DNA of 64,000 nucleotides from Alkaliflexus imshenetskii DSM 15055 (lineage in GTDB: Bacteria; Bacteroidota; Bacteroidia; Bacteroidales; Marinilabiliaceae): the NCBI RefSeq assembly GCF_000517065.1, contig NZ_KI912105.1:833635-897634 (forward strand). The letters run 5' to 3'. Below, piece after piece: positions 7,737-16,089 of the stretch (position 1 is its first letter; each line of letters begins with the position of its first letter). The translations under genes were made by a program, and so were the position numbers. The notes under the pieces are model-generated. The model was not told where the DNA came from. It did no database searches and saw only the letters and a program-made list of their open reading frames with translations.

Positions 7737-9182
7737 CTAACCTGCCATTTTTTTATAGCGTGTATCGTGTTTGGATAATTCATTTACCAATCCATTAAAA
7801 ATTAATCCGTGAAGTGGCAAAACTAAATACCAGTATAGCCTTCCTTTTAATCCTAATGGTCGGAATGATGCAGTTTGAATTAGAATATTATCCTGAATCT
7901 TAAATTCTAACCAAGCCTCACCGGGTAATTTCATTTCAGCAAATAAAACCAATCGCTTTTCATCTTTATTGGCATAGAGAACACGCCAAAAATCGAGCGT
8001 ATCTCCGGCATGAATCTGTTTCAGATTTGTTCTGCCGCGGTTTAGACCTACTCCCCCAAAAACCTTATCAATAAATCCTCTGAGTTCCCATAACCAATTG
8101 GCGTAATACCAACCTGTATCACCTCCAATTTTCCAGATTCGCTCGATACACTCGTCTGGATTTGTCACTTCTTTTCTCCGAACATCCTTAAAACAGCCAA
8201 ATTCGGGCACTTTAATGTAATCCGATATTTTGTAATCTAACCTCCCGCTTACGGTTGAATCTTTCCAACTCGAGACAATCTCGTTTTGTTCAATTTTATT
8301 AAAAGCTCTTTGGATGCTCTCTTTATAGGATATTGGCTTAATTTGAAGCAGCTTATTGATCTCATCATCATTTGCAATTACTTCCACCTTCATGCTATCA
8401 ACCAATGAGATAGCAAGCTTATATGATGTAGATGTAATAAAATACAACCAGTAAGATGATATTTTGGGTGACATAACAGGAACAGTCCATATCCTCCTTT
8501 TAAGCCCGCGTGCCTGGGCAAATTTTAACAACATCTCCTTGTAAGTTAGTATCTCATCACCTGCGATGTCATAACTCTTATTGTATGCGTTAACATTTCC
8601 CAATATCCCAGTTAATATATCAATCACATCAGAAATCGCAATTGGCTGACATTTGGTATTTAACCATTTGGGCGCAATCATAATGGGTAATTTTTCTACC
8701 AAATCGCGAATGATTTCAAAAGAGGCGCTTCCTGACCCAATTATGATTCCGGCCCGCAAAGTTGTAAGCGCAAACTTCCCTTTGCTTAGCTCTATTTCAA
8801 CGGTTTTCCTTGAATTCAGGTGTTTTGATAAAGTCTCCGAGTTTACTATTCCGCTCAAATAAATTACTTGCTTAACATTGGTTTTATTAAGGGCTTCCCT
8901 AAAATTAATCGCAGACTGCTTTTCCAATTCACTATAGTTTTTTGAACTAGACATTGAATGCACTAAATAATAGGCAAAATCAATATCTGGTGGAATCGCA
9001 TTAAGGGTTTCCTTCTTGGTTAAGTCGATTTCGATGACTTGAATCTTGTCTTTAATGGAATCATCAACGTAGAACTTGTTTTTATCTCTGACACAACAGA
9101 TTATATGGCAACCTCTTTCTACTAATATAGGTAATAATCTCTTTCCAATGTATCCTGTCGCACCTGTAAGTAAAACTTTCAT
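7737..9182 (-). CDS. NAD(P)-binding SDR-family protein with C-terminal DUF2867
   Basis: A 481-residue protein. The N-terminal half is an atypical short-chain dehydrogenase/NmrA-like Rossmann domain, with the dinucleotide motif GATGYIGKR at residues 7-15 and YYLVHSMSS near the usual catalytic position. The C-terminal part (about residues 330-475) is a DUF2867 domain (GGDTGWYYANWLWELRG, GLNRGRTNLKQIHAGD, FRPLGLKGRLYWY). The same architecture is widespread in bacteria and the reaction is unknown; a quinone- or lipid-related redox role is sometimes suggested. It is a monocistronic minus-strand gene, with a decayed gene upstream and a long spacer downstream. Confidence 0.9.
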   Translation of the reverse strand: MKVLLTGATGYIGKRLLPILVERGCHIICCVRDKNKFYVDDSIKDKIQVIEIDLTKKETLNAIPPDIDFAYYLVHSMSSSKNYSELEKQSAINFREALNKTNVKQVIYLSGIVNSETLSKHLNSRKTVEIELSKGKFALTTLRAGIIIGSGSASFEIIRDLVEKLPIMIAPKWLNTKCQPIAISDVIDILTGILGNVNAYNKSYDIAGDEILTYKEMLLKFAQARGLKRRIWTVPVMSPKISSYWLYFITSTSYKLAISLVDSMKVEVIANDDEINKLLQIKPISYKESIQRAFNKIEQNEIVSSWKDSTVSGRLDYKISDYIKVPEFGCFKDVRRKEVTNPDECIERIWKIGGDTGWYYANWLWELRGFIDKVFGGVGLNRGRTNLKQIHAGDTLDFWRVLYANKDEKRLVLFAEMKLPGEAWLEFKIQDNILIQTASFRPLGLKGRLYWYLVLPLHGLIFNGLVNELSKHDTRYKKMAG

Positions 9183-9327
9183 AACACAATAGTAGTTTGT
9201 AATTCAACACATTAACAATACGCAAAATCGTCGTATATGGGCAATTCCCTTGTCCACTATTATAAAATCGGATGCGGAGCAGCATGCATCAAAACAGCAA
9301 TTCCTGCCATTGAGTGGGCCGCAGTTT

Positions 9328-9632
9328 TTAAAAGTTCAATGATAGTCCAATTCCGTTTCTGGTCATTGATAGATACAATTCATTCTGGTCGATAAACCAG
9401 TTTGTGCGTAAATCACTGTTATACGTATCGACTGCTTGTTTTGTTTTTCTATTAAAATTTTAGGTAATTGGCATGGAACCAACAAATAAACCTGCACCAA
9501 TAGCAGCAAAATCCAGTAGGGTTTTCCACCACCTAACGCTGTCCCAGTAAGCCATCCAATCATAAAACCACCAACTCCGTCGATTATGGTTGCCATGGTA
9601 TATGTTGAGTGTGCAGATTTCCTGTTACTACC
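9328..9632 (-). pseudogene. Frameshifted C-terminal remnant of a small Bacteroidota membrane protein
   Basis: One frame reads KSAHSTYTMATIIDGVGG, GFMIGWLTGTALGGGKPYW and then leaves the family pattern. The next frame continues it with AAIGAGLFVGSMPIT and a stop. A third frame resumes at NRKTKQAVDTYNSDL and ends NGIGLSLNF with TAA at 9328-9330. The pieces together resemble the C-terminal half of a family of Bacteroidota membrane proteins of unknown function that I recall from other genomes. The N-terminal half is absent upstream. Two frameshifts and the missing start mark it as dead. Confidence 0.7.
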
Positions 9633-9775
9633 CCATGTGTGCATACACTCTTTAGAAAGAGGCAACTCTCTGGGGCAAGTGCTTCACATGTTAGCCAAAA
9701 AGCAACCAGACATATCCACCTTCGATACACTCATTATAAAACTAATCAAAAAAAACAATTGTGCTTCTGAAAAAC

Positions 9776-9812
9776 AAAAACGGGCACAGAGTAAGTAACT
9801 GTGCCCGTTTTA
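9776..9812 (-). terminator. Strong hairpin terminator after the hexosaminidase gene
   Basis: A perfect 12-bp inverted repeat AAACGGGCACAG / CTGTGCCCGTTT (9778-9789 and 9799-9810) surrounds a 9-base loop. On the minus strand it is followed by a T run. It lies 30 bases past the stop of the GH20 gene. A T run on the other side would let it work in both directions. Confidence 0.85.
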
Positions 9813-9839
9813 AAATTATCGGAGTCTACCTGATTATCG

Positions 9840-12164
9840 TCATCGGATTACAATTTCATCAACAAACAAAAAAGAAGGTAAGCCTTTGCCTCCATGCCAT
9901 TCGGGCATTGCGTGCTCAGGCTTCACCAATACTTTCACGTAGCGGGCATTAACCGGATTAAAAGTCAACACATGCTCCTTTACGCCATCCTTGTCAGACT
10001 GTGCCATGGCAGGCAGCTTCATGTTGGCCACAGATGTAAAATCCCGACCATTATCTGACACCATCACCATGAACTCGCGCAAATCAAAAATCCAATCCCC
10101 TTTCACAACACAAGTCGAAACAGAAGTCTCACTTATTGCAGTTGTTTCTTTCAAGTCGATAACCACCTCCATGTCATTTCCTCTGAAAGCAATCCATCGG
10201 CCAGTGCGGTAATTTGAGTTCCCTCTGAGACCATCCACCAAGGTGGAAATTCCCTCATATCTATACTGCTCATTTACCGGTTGTAGAGCTGTTATGGGTT
10301 TTGTGGTGGCCTTGTTAAAAATCACGTTTTCAGAAAACACGCGACTCTCCTCTCCCCTATAGTATGTGATTGCCTTGAGAACTGCATCACTGCTAATTTT
10401 AATAACCCCATCAAATCTGGACGAATTTCTATTCGGGGTTGAGCCATCCAATGTGTAATAAATGTGGTCGTTGGCCAGAGTCTCCAGAACCACTTCAATG
10501 GTTCCCTCTTCAGCATTGGGAGTGAATTCAGCCCTTACATCAAAGAGGTGTTTGGCATAATTATATCCCAAAGCCTGATAAACCTTAATAAGCGCAGGCA
10601 GACGGGTCAGAAAATCATCATAATTCTTTTTATCGGATTGCATCCACTGCACTTCGCTCAGAGCGGCCATTCGCGGTAACACCATAAACTGAACGTGCGA
10701 AAACAGCGGCACATACTCCGTCCACAAGTTGGCCTGCACGCCAATAATGTGCTTTTGTTGCGCTTCATTAAGCACTGCAGGCACCGGCTCCAATTCATAC
10801 ACTCGCGATACCGGGTTGTAACCGCCAATGGCCAGCGGATCGCGCTCCACATCGGTAGATTGATAATAATCAAAATAGAGATGCGAGTTTGGTGTCATAA
10901 CCACATCGTGCCCCAGCTGTGCTGCTTCAATACCGCCAGCCATCCCGCGCCATGACATCACAGTGGCATTGGGAGCCAATCCCCCTTCCAGAATCTCATC
11001 CCAGCCAATCATGCGTCGTCCGCGGTCGTTGATTACCTTCTCGGCAAAACTGATAAAATAGCTTTGCAAGCGCTCCTCGGCTGTATGCGCTTCATCGGCA
11101 ACCAGTCCCAACTCATTAATACGCGCCTGGCATTTAGGACATTGCTCCCATCTTACCTTCGGACATTCATCACCGCCGATGTGAATAAACTCCGATGGAA
11201 AAAGATCCATCACCTCAGTGAGCACATCTTTTACAAACTCATACGTTTTATCGTTGCCAGCGCACAACACATCATCGGAAATGCCCCATTGTGTCCAAAC
11301 TTCGTATGGACCACCGGTGCAACCCAATTCCGGATAAGCAGCAAGTGCCGCCAACATATGTCCCGGCATATCAATTTCAGGAATCACATTGATATAGCGT
11401 TTCGTAGCATAATCAATCACTTCCTTTATCTCCTTCTGCGTATAGAAGCCACCATAGGGTTTACCGTCGTACTGCCCACTGTTACGGCCAATAACCGTCT
11501 CTTTGCGTTGTGAGCCAATCTCAGTAAGACGGGGATATTTCTTAATTTCTATGCGCCATCCCTGGTCTTCGGTCAAATGCCAGTGAAACGTATTAATGTT
11601 GTGTAGCACCAGCATATCAATAAAGGTTTTAACCTCATCAACAGAAAACATGTGCCGCGCCACATCCAGCATCATTCCGCGATACGAGAAGCGTGGCGCA
11701 TCATTAATCACCACAGCAGGAAATGTGACAAACCCGGCACCGCTCATTGGCATTGATTTGCGCAGCGTTTGAATACCATAAAACACGCCCGCCTCGCTGG
11801 CACCGGTAATGGTAATGGTACCGCGCGACACCTCAATACGGTATGCCTCCGGATTATCAGAAACCAACCCCACTTGCAACACAATGGCATTGCCCGAAGG
11901 CTTGCCCGTGCGCATGCGCAGTTTAAAGCCGGTATACTGTTCAATATACTCCGACAGAAATTCAGCATTCTGCCGCATTCTGGCATTGTCAGCAGCATAA
12001 AAAATACTGCTTTTAGCGTTCAACACAAAAGGACTTCCCCCTTGCGCCTTAATTTCGTATGGTAGCGGAACCACATGATAATCGGCATTGCCCTGAGCCT
12101 CCAAGCGAGAAGCCAAACAGACAAAAACAACTAACAACGCCGACAAAGCAAATAACTTCTTCAT
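9840..12164 (-). CDS. Secreted beta-N-acetylhexosaminidase, GH20
   Basis: A 774-residue exo-acting enzyme predicted to release terminal N-acetylglucosamine or N-acetylgalactosamine from glycans. A signal peptide covers about residues 1-24 (cleavage near LEAQG). The GH20b N-terminal domain occupies about 28-155. The catalytic barrel (about 158-505) has the Asp-Glu pair D332-E333 in HIGGDECPKVRW, used in substrate-assisted catalysis. Then come a chitobiase C-terminal-like domain (YYTLDGSTPN) and an F5/8 type C-like domain to the end. A possible -7 element TAGCTTTG lies at 12228-12235 on the minus strand. The gene stands alone, between a strong terminator and a repeat-bearing spacer. Confidence 0.95.
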   Translation of the reverse strand: MKKLFALSALLVVFVCLASRLEAQGNADYHVVPLPYEIKAQGGSPFVLNAKSSIFYAADNARMRQNAEFLSEYIEQYTGFKLRMRTGKPSGNAIVLQVGLVSDNPEAYRIEVSRGTITITGASEAGVFYGIQTLRKSMPMSGAGFVTFPAVVINDAPRFSYRGMMLDVARHMFSVDEVKTFIDMLVLHNINTFHWHLTEDQGWRIEIKKYPRLTEIGSQRKETVIGRNSGQYDGKPYGGFYTQKEIKEVIDYATKRYINVIPEIDMPGHMLAALAAYPELGCTGGPYEVWTQWGISDDVLCAGNDKTYEFVKDVLTEVMDLFPSEFIHIGGDECPKVRWEQCPKCQARINELGLVADEAHTAEERLQSYFISFAEKVINDRGRRMIGWDEILEGGLAPNATVMSWRGMAGGIEAAQLGHDVVMTPNSHLYFDYYQSTDVERDPLAIGGYNPVSRVYELEPVPAVLNEAQQKHIIGVQANLWTEYVPLFSHVQFMVLPRMAALSEVQWMQSDKKNYDDFLTRLPALIKVYQALGYNYAKHLFDVRAEFTPNAEEGTIEVVLETLANDHIYYTLDGSTPNRNSSRFDGVIKISSDAVLKAITYYRGEESRVFSENVIFNKATTKPITALQPVNEQYRYEGISTLVDGLRGNSNYRTGRWIAFRGNDMEVVIDLKETTAISETSVSTCVVKGDWIFDLREFMVMVSDNGRDFTSVANMKLPAMAQSDKDGVKEHVLTFNPVNARYVKVLVKPEHAMPEWHGGKGLPSFLFVDEIVIR

Positions 12165-12319
12165 ATACTGTAAATTTGGTTATTACGTATGAATTGCGCA
12201 GATGTAATGTAAAAAAATCATCCATCACAAAGCTAACAAAACAAATAAGTAATACATAATAATCGCATAAACTTTTGCAAAAATATCACAAAAGATGTTG
12301 CCGTAAAAACTTCTATCCA

Positions 12320-12435
12320 TTTTTGGGGCGTGCCCCGCTGAGGCGGGTCGGGCTTTCCGCTAAAACTCCGCTCCCTTCCATCCCACCGTCCTAACACAGG
12401 ATGCGGGGTTTCCGCTTCAATCCCTCACGCAGGGC
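12320..12435 (+). repeat. GC-rich intergenic repeat of a Bacteroidota type
   Basis: This segment stands out from its AT-rich surroundings. It contains GGGGCGTGCCCC, then CCCGCTGAGGCGGG, CGGGCTTTCCGCTAAAA and GGTTTCCGCTTCAATCCC followed by TCACGC. I recall very similar strings (GGGGCGT..CCCC, CGGGCTTTCCGC, CCGCTTCAATCCCTAACGC) scattered between genes of many Bacteroidota, especially Flavobacteriia; this is from memory and unchecked. Hairpins are possible in its left half. The rest of 12165-12621 shows no gene. Confidence 0.55.
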
Positions 12436-12516
12436 AAAAGCTGGTCGACACTCTCTAAAATTATCTGCTTAAGAAGAACTGTTGCATAAAGGATAATAAC
12501 TTTCAAAAGCTGACAA

Positions 12517-12546
12517 TTGAAGGTTAAAAATTTAAAGTTACCTTCG
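12517..12546 (+). promoter_or_regulatory. Candidate Bacteroidota-type promoter for the cobalamin adenosyltransferase
   Basis: TTG at 12517-12519, a 19-base spacer and TACCTTCG at 12539-12546 resemble the TTTG-N17-23-TAnnTTTG consensus with one mismatch in the -7 box. It would give a leader of about 70 bases. No cobalamin riboswitch is evident. Confidence 0.35.
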
Positions 12547-12621
12547 CAAACTGCGTTCCCACACTGGTATTAAACGCACACCTAAACACTAACCCGCTCA
12601 CTTCAAGAAAATTAACACATC

Positions 12622-13137
12622 ATGCAAGGATACATACAACTATATACCGGCAACGGTAAAGGAAAAAGCACTGCCGCTTTCGGACTATCATTGCGCGCCG
12701 TTGGCGCCGGAAAAAAAGTATATTTCGCCCAATTTGTAAAAGGAAAGACCTATGCCGAAATAGAAGCCGTAAATAAGTTTCTGCCGGCCATCACCATCAA
12801 ACAATACGGAAGAGGCTGTTTCATAAAAAATGCACCGGTGCCCGAAGATATTGAAGCTGCACAAAACGGACTAAAAGAGGTGGCCGAAATCATTCGCTCA
12901 GGTGCGTATGACATTGTAGTGCTCGACGAGGCCAACATTGCCCTATACTACAAACTCTTCACCAGTGCCGAACTCATTGAAGTGATAAAGCATAAACGTC
13001 CCGAAACAGAAATCATCATCACAGGTCGCTATGCTCCGCAGGAAATTATCGACCTAGCCGACCTCGTGACTGAGATGAAAGAGGTTAAGCACTACTACCA
13101 CAATGGCGTTGAAGCCCGAAAAGGAATTGAGTTTTAA
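12622..13137 (+). CDS. cobO: Cob(I)yrinic acid a,c-diamide adenosyltransferase (CobO/BtuR type)
   Basis: A 171-residue cytoplasmic enzyme that transfers the adenosyl group of ATP to cob(I)alamin or corrinoid precursors. The P-loop GNGKGKST is at residues 10-17, and the motifs VVLDEANIALYY and TGRYAPQEIIDLADLVTEM are typical of the CobA/CobO/BtuR family. Length matches the family. No other cobalamin genes are nearby, so it may serve salvage as well as synthesis. It converges with the ABC-F gene across a shared hairpin. Confidence 0.93.
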   Translation: MQGYIQLYTGNGKGKSTAAFGLSLRAVGAGKKVYFAQFVKGKTYAEIEAVNKFLPAITIKQYGRGCFIKNAPVPEDIEAAQNGLKEVAEIIRSGAYDIVVLDEANIALYYKLFTSAELIEVIKHKRPETEIIITGRYAPQEIIDLADLVTEMKEVKHYYHNGVEARKGIEF

Positions 13138-13146
13138 CCGCAACCA

Positions 13147-13169
13147 AAGGGTCTCCGCGTGAGACCCTT
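13147..13169 (+). terminator. Bidirectional hairpin between convergent genes
   Basis: AAGGGTCTC (13147-13155) pairs with GAGACCCTT (13161-13169) around a 5-base loop. It sits between the stop of the cobalamin adenosyltransferase and the convergent ABC-F stop codon, which it touches. Confidence 0.75.
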
Positions 13170-14814
13170 AATTTCTTGCCGTTAGCCGCTCAATCTCGCG
13201 GAGGTTGTCCATCTTTTTCTTGGCCAGAAAACTGTGTATATCACCCAAATGCTCCTTCACGCGCTGGTTACCAAACTCATACACCTTCTCGGCCAGTCCA
13301 TCGAGGAAATCGCGGTCGTGCGAAACCAGGATAAGTGTACCATCATAATCCTTCAGCGCACTCTTCAGGATGTCTTTGGTTTTGATGTCCAAATGGTTGG
13401 TTGGTTCATCCAGAATAAGCAAATTAACAGGCTCGAGCAGCAGTTTAATCATGGCCAGTCGGGTTCTCTCTCCACCCGAGAGCACCTTCACCTTTTTCGA
13501 AATATTGTCGCCACTAAACATAAAGGCGCCCAATATATCCTTGATTTTTGTGCGGATATCTCCTTTTGCGACATCGTCGATGGTCTGAAAAACGGTGAGT
13601 TCTTCATCAAGCATAGAGGCCTGATTCTGGGCAAAGTATCCGATTTGCACATTGTGGCCCACGGTGAGTGAACCACCAAAATCAGTCTCGCCCATAATAC
13701 ATTTAACCAGTGTTGACTTACCCTCTCCGTTACGACCTACAAAGGCCACTCGTTCACCTCGTTTAATGGTAAGTGAAGCCTCCGTAAAGACCAGATGCTC
13801 GTCATACTGTTTTGAAACTCCCTCCAGAATCACCGGATAGGAGCCTGCACGCGGCGATGGTGGAAATTTCAGCCGAAGCGCCGAGGTGTCTTCCTCATCA
13901 ACCTCAACAATTTCGAGTTTCTCGAGCATGCGCACGCGACTCTGAACCTGGTTGGTCTTGGAGTAAGTACCTTTAAAACGTTCGATAAACTCCTTATTAT
14001 CGGCAATCATCTTTTGTTGCTCTTCAAACTGCTTTTGCTGCTGGTCGCGCCTCTCCTGACGAAGTTCAAGATACTTGGTATAGTTAACTTTATAATCGTA
14101 GATACGTCCCATGGTCACCTCAATGGTTCGTGTGGTGATGTTATCCACAAAAGCCCGGTCGTGCGATATGACCATCACAGCCTTGGCACTGGTAATTAGA
14201 AAATCTTCGAGCCATTGGATAGACTCAATATCCAAATGGTTGGTAGGCTCATCAAGCAGAATCAAATCGGGACTTTGGAGTAGAATTTTTGCCAGCTCAA
14301 TGCGCATACGCCACCCACCGCTAAACTCAGAGGTAGATCGCTGAAAATCGTGACGCTTAAAGCCCAGCCCCAACAATATTTTCTCCACCTCAGCCTCATA
14401 ATTCACCTGCTCAATGCTGTAAAATTTCTCACTTAAAGTAGACACGCGCTCAATAAGCTCATAGTATTCCTCCGACTCATAATCGGTACGTGTAGCGAGT
14501 TGCGCGTTGATATCTTCAATTTCGGACTGCATTTGATGGATATGGGCAAAAGCCTGGGCCGTTTCTTCAAACACTGTGCGATTGTCTTCAGTCATCAGGT
14601 GCTGCGGCAGGTAGGCAATAACCGTGTCTTTGGGGGCTGACACCCGTCCGGCAGAAGGCTCACGTTCGCCGGCTAAAATCTTCAGCAATGTGGATTTGCC
14701 TGCACCATTCTTACCCATAAGGGCAATGCGATCCTTCTCGTTAATTGCAAATGATATGTTCTTAAAAAGCGTAGTACCGCCAAACTCAACCGTCAATCCG
14801 TCAACTGAAATCAT
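13168..14814 (-). CDS. ABC-F family ATPase, probable ribosome-associated factor
   Basis: A 548-residue protein with two ABC ATPase domains and no transmembrane region. Domain 1 has Walker A GKNGAGKST (34-42), signature FSGGWRM (164-170) and DEPTNHLD (188-195). Domain 2 has GRNGEGKST (360-368), signature LSGGERTR (445-452) and DEPTNHLD (469-476). A charged, Gln-rich linker of about 70 residues (about 240-310) corresponds to the P-site tRNA interaction motif of ABC-F proteins. These proteins act on ribosomes; some protect against antibiotics and others tune translation. The subclass looks closest to YbiT/YkpA housekeeping types. Confidence 0.92.
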   Translation of the reverse strand: MISVDGLTVEFGGTTLFKNISFAINEKDRIALMGKNGAGKSTLLKILAGEREPSAGRVSAPKDTVIAYLPQHLMTEDNRTVFEETAQAFAHIHQMQSEIEDINAQLATRTDYESEEYYELIERVSTLSEKFYSIEQVNYEAEVEKILLGLGFKRHDFQRSTSEFSGGWRMRIELAKILLQSPDLILLDEPTNHLDIESIQWLEDFLITSAKAVMVISHDRAFVDNITTRTIEVTMGRIYDYKVNYTKYLELRQERRDQQQKQFEEQQKMIADNKEFIERFKGTYSKTNQVQSRVRMLEKLEIVEVDEEDTSALRLKFPPSPRAGSYPVILEGVSKQYDEHLVFTEASLTIKRGERVAFVGRNGEGKSTLVKCIMGETDFGGSLTVGHNVQIGYFAQNQASMLDEELTVFQTIDDVAKGDIRTKIKDILGAFMFSGDNISKKVKVLSGGERTRLAMIKLLLEPVNLLILDEPTNHLDIKTKDILKSALKDYDGTLILVSHDRDFLDGLAEKVYEFGNQRVKEHLGDIHSFLAKKKMDNLREIERLTARN

Positions 14815-14951
14815 CTATATCTTTGTAAAAAAATGAGCGGCAAAGATATACAAGAATCAACGATGTATGAAATTTAGATCAAACATTTAATACATATTCA
14901 CAAGAGATGGGTTGCAGATACGCTCTTCATTCCATTAAGCGGTTGCAACAG

Positions 14952-14980
14952 TTGAATCAATTTCTTTTATTTTACTTTTA
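14952..14980 (+). promoter_or_regulatory. Candidate promoter for the CobW-type GTPase gene
   Basis: TTG at 14952-14954, an 18-base spacer and TACTTTTA at 14973-14980 approximate the Bacteroidota promoter pattern, with a mismatch in the last base of the -7 box. Confidence 0.3.
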
Positions 14981-15018
14981 CAGCTAAACTGAAAGACTGT
15001 TTAAATTAAAAGCATACT

Positions 15019-16002
15019 ATGAGCAACCACGTCACCATTCCAGTTACCATCCTTACCGGGTTTCTGGGCTCTGGGAAAACCACACTGTTAAACCGACTCC
15101 TGGCTGCAAACCCCAATAAGCGTTTTGCCATCATCGAGAATGAAGTAGGTGAAATAAATATTGACAATAACCTCATACGCGAGAATAAAAATGCAGGTGT
15201 TTATGAACTCACCAATGGTTGTATTTGCTGTAGCATCAATGCCGATTTGGGCATTGCACTAAACAGCATCATTGTGTCAGGTGAAAGGTATGATCATCTG
15301 ATTGTGGAAGCCACCGGCATTGCCTCACCCGTGGAGGTGATTCGCACCTTTTCCGAAGGCAGCAGGGTGAAAAAATATTTCAAACTGAACAGTGTCATTT
15401 GTCTGGTAGATGCCCGGAACTACCTGCAGCAGCTAACGCTTCATGAGGAGACCCGTCTGCAAACGGCCTGGTCTGATGTCATTCTCATCAACAAAACCGA
15501 CCTGGCCACTGCAAATCAAACAGAAGAAATTGAATCAATTGTGACACAGATAAATCCTTTTGCGACCATTCTGAAAACGCAATATACGGATGCTCCAGAG
15601 ATTGACCTGTTGGCCACAATGGATCTAAACCCACGAAAAACAGAACAAAGCATCCTTAGCTTCCAGGCACTAAAGCCAGTGCAAAAGAACAATGTTCACA
15701 ACATCCAAACAATAGGCATCCATCTATCGGGCAGTTTTGAGCAGAACAAAATTGCATGGTGGCTCGACGGATTTCTATTTACCAACGCACGTAATGTACT
15801 ACGCATTAAGGGCATACTAAGCATCACAGACATTCCGCACAGGCTGATAATTCAATCCACCGGCGGAACAGAATATCAGGTTGAAAAAGGTTCAGAATGG
15901 GAAAATGAAGAGCTCAGATTTAGCAAAATTGTAATCATTGGAACCAATCTCGATGCCGACCAAATAAAAGAAAATATTCAGGCACTTGTAAAAAAAACTT
16001 AA
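15019..16002 (+). CDS. CobW/YjiA-type G3E GTPase, putative metal chaperone
   Basis: A 327-residue cytoplasmic GTPase of the COG0523 group. The P-loop GFLGSGKTT is at residues 14-22, and the family metal-binding CxCC motif is C68-I-C70-C71 in ELTNGCICCS. ENEVGEINID and LIVEATGIASPVEV are further G3E signatures, NKTD is the guanine-specificity motif, and a CobW C-terminal domain lies from about 225 onward. Family members deliver zinc or other metals to enzymes. No zinc-starvation (Zur) context is visible, so metal and client cannot be assigned. It precedes a histidine kinase gene by 87 bases. Confidence 0.9.
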   Translation: MSNHVTIPVTILTGFLGSGKTTLLNRLLAANPNKRFAIIENEVGEINIDNNLIRENKNAGVYELTNGCICCSINADLGIALNSIIVSGERYDHLIVEATGIASPVEVIRTFSEGSRVKKYFKLNSVICLVDARNYLQQLTLHEETRLQTAWSDVILINKTDLATANQTEEIESIVTQINPFATILKTQYTDAPEIDLLATMDLNPRKTEQSILSFQALKPVQKNNVHNIQTIGIHLSGSFEQNKIAWWLDGFLFTNARNVLRIKGILSITDIPHRLIIQSTGGTEYQVEKGSEWENEELRFSKIVIIGTNLDADQIKENIQALVKKT

Positions 16003-16089
16003 AATTATCGAATCCGTTTCGGACAATTCACTAAATTGGAGCATGGTAAACCTGCAGGTTAGCAACTGCATAAGATTACAGCCCAAAAT

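Noticed and set aside
9586-9798. 70-codon plus-strand frame over the decayed membrane-protein gene and terminator
   Set aside because: It is antisense to the recognised remnant and runs through the hairpin; no support as a gene.
11064-11513. 149-codon plus-strand frame inside the GH20 gene
   Set aside because: Antisense to the catalytic domain, with no family resemblance.
12500-12621. Possible cobalamin riboswitch before the adenosyltransferase gene
   Set aside because: The leader is short and I see no B12-box-like conserved sequence.
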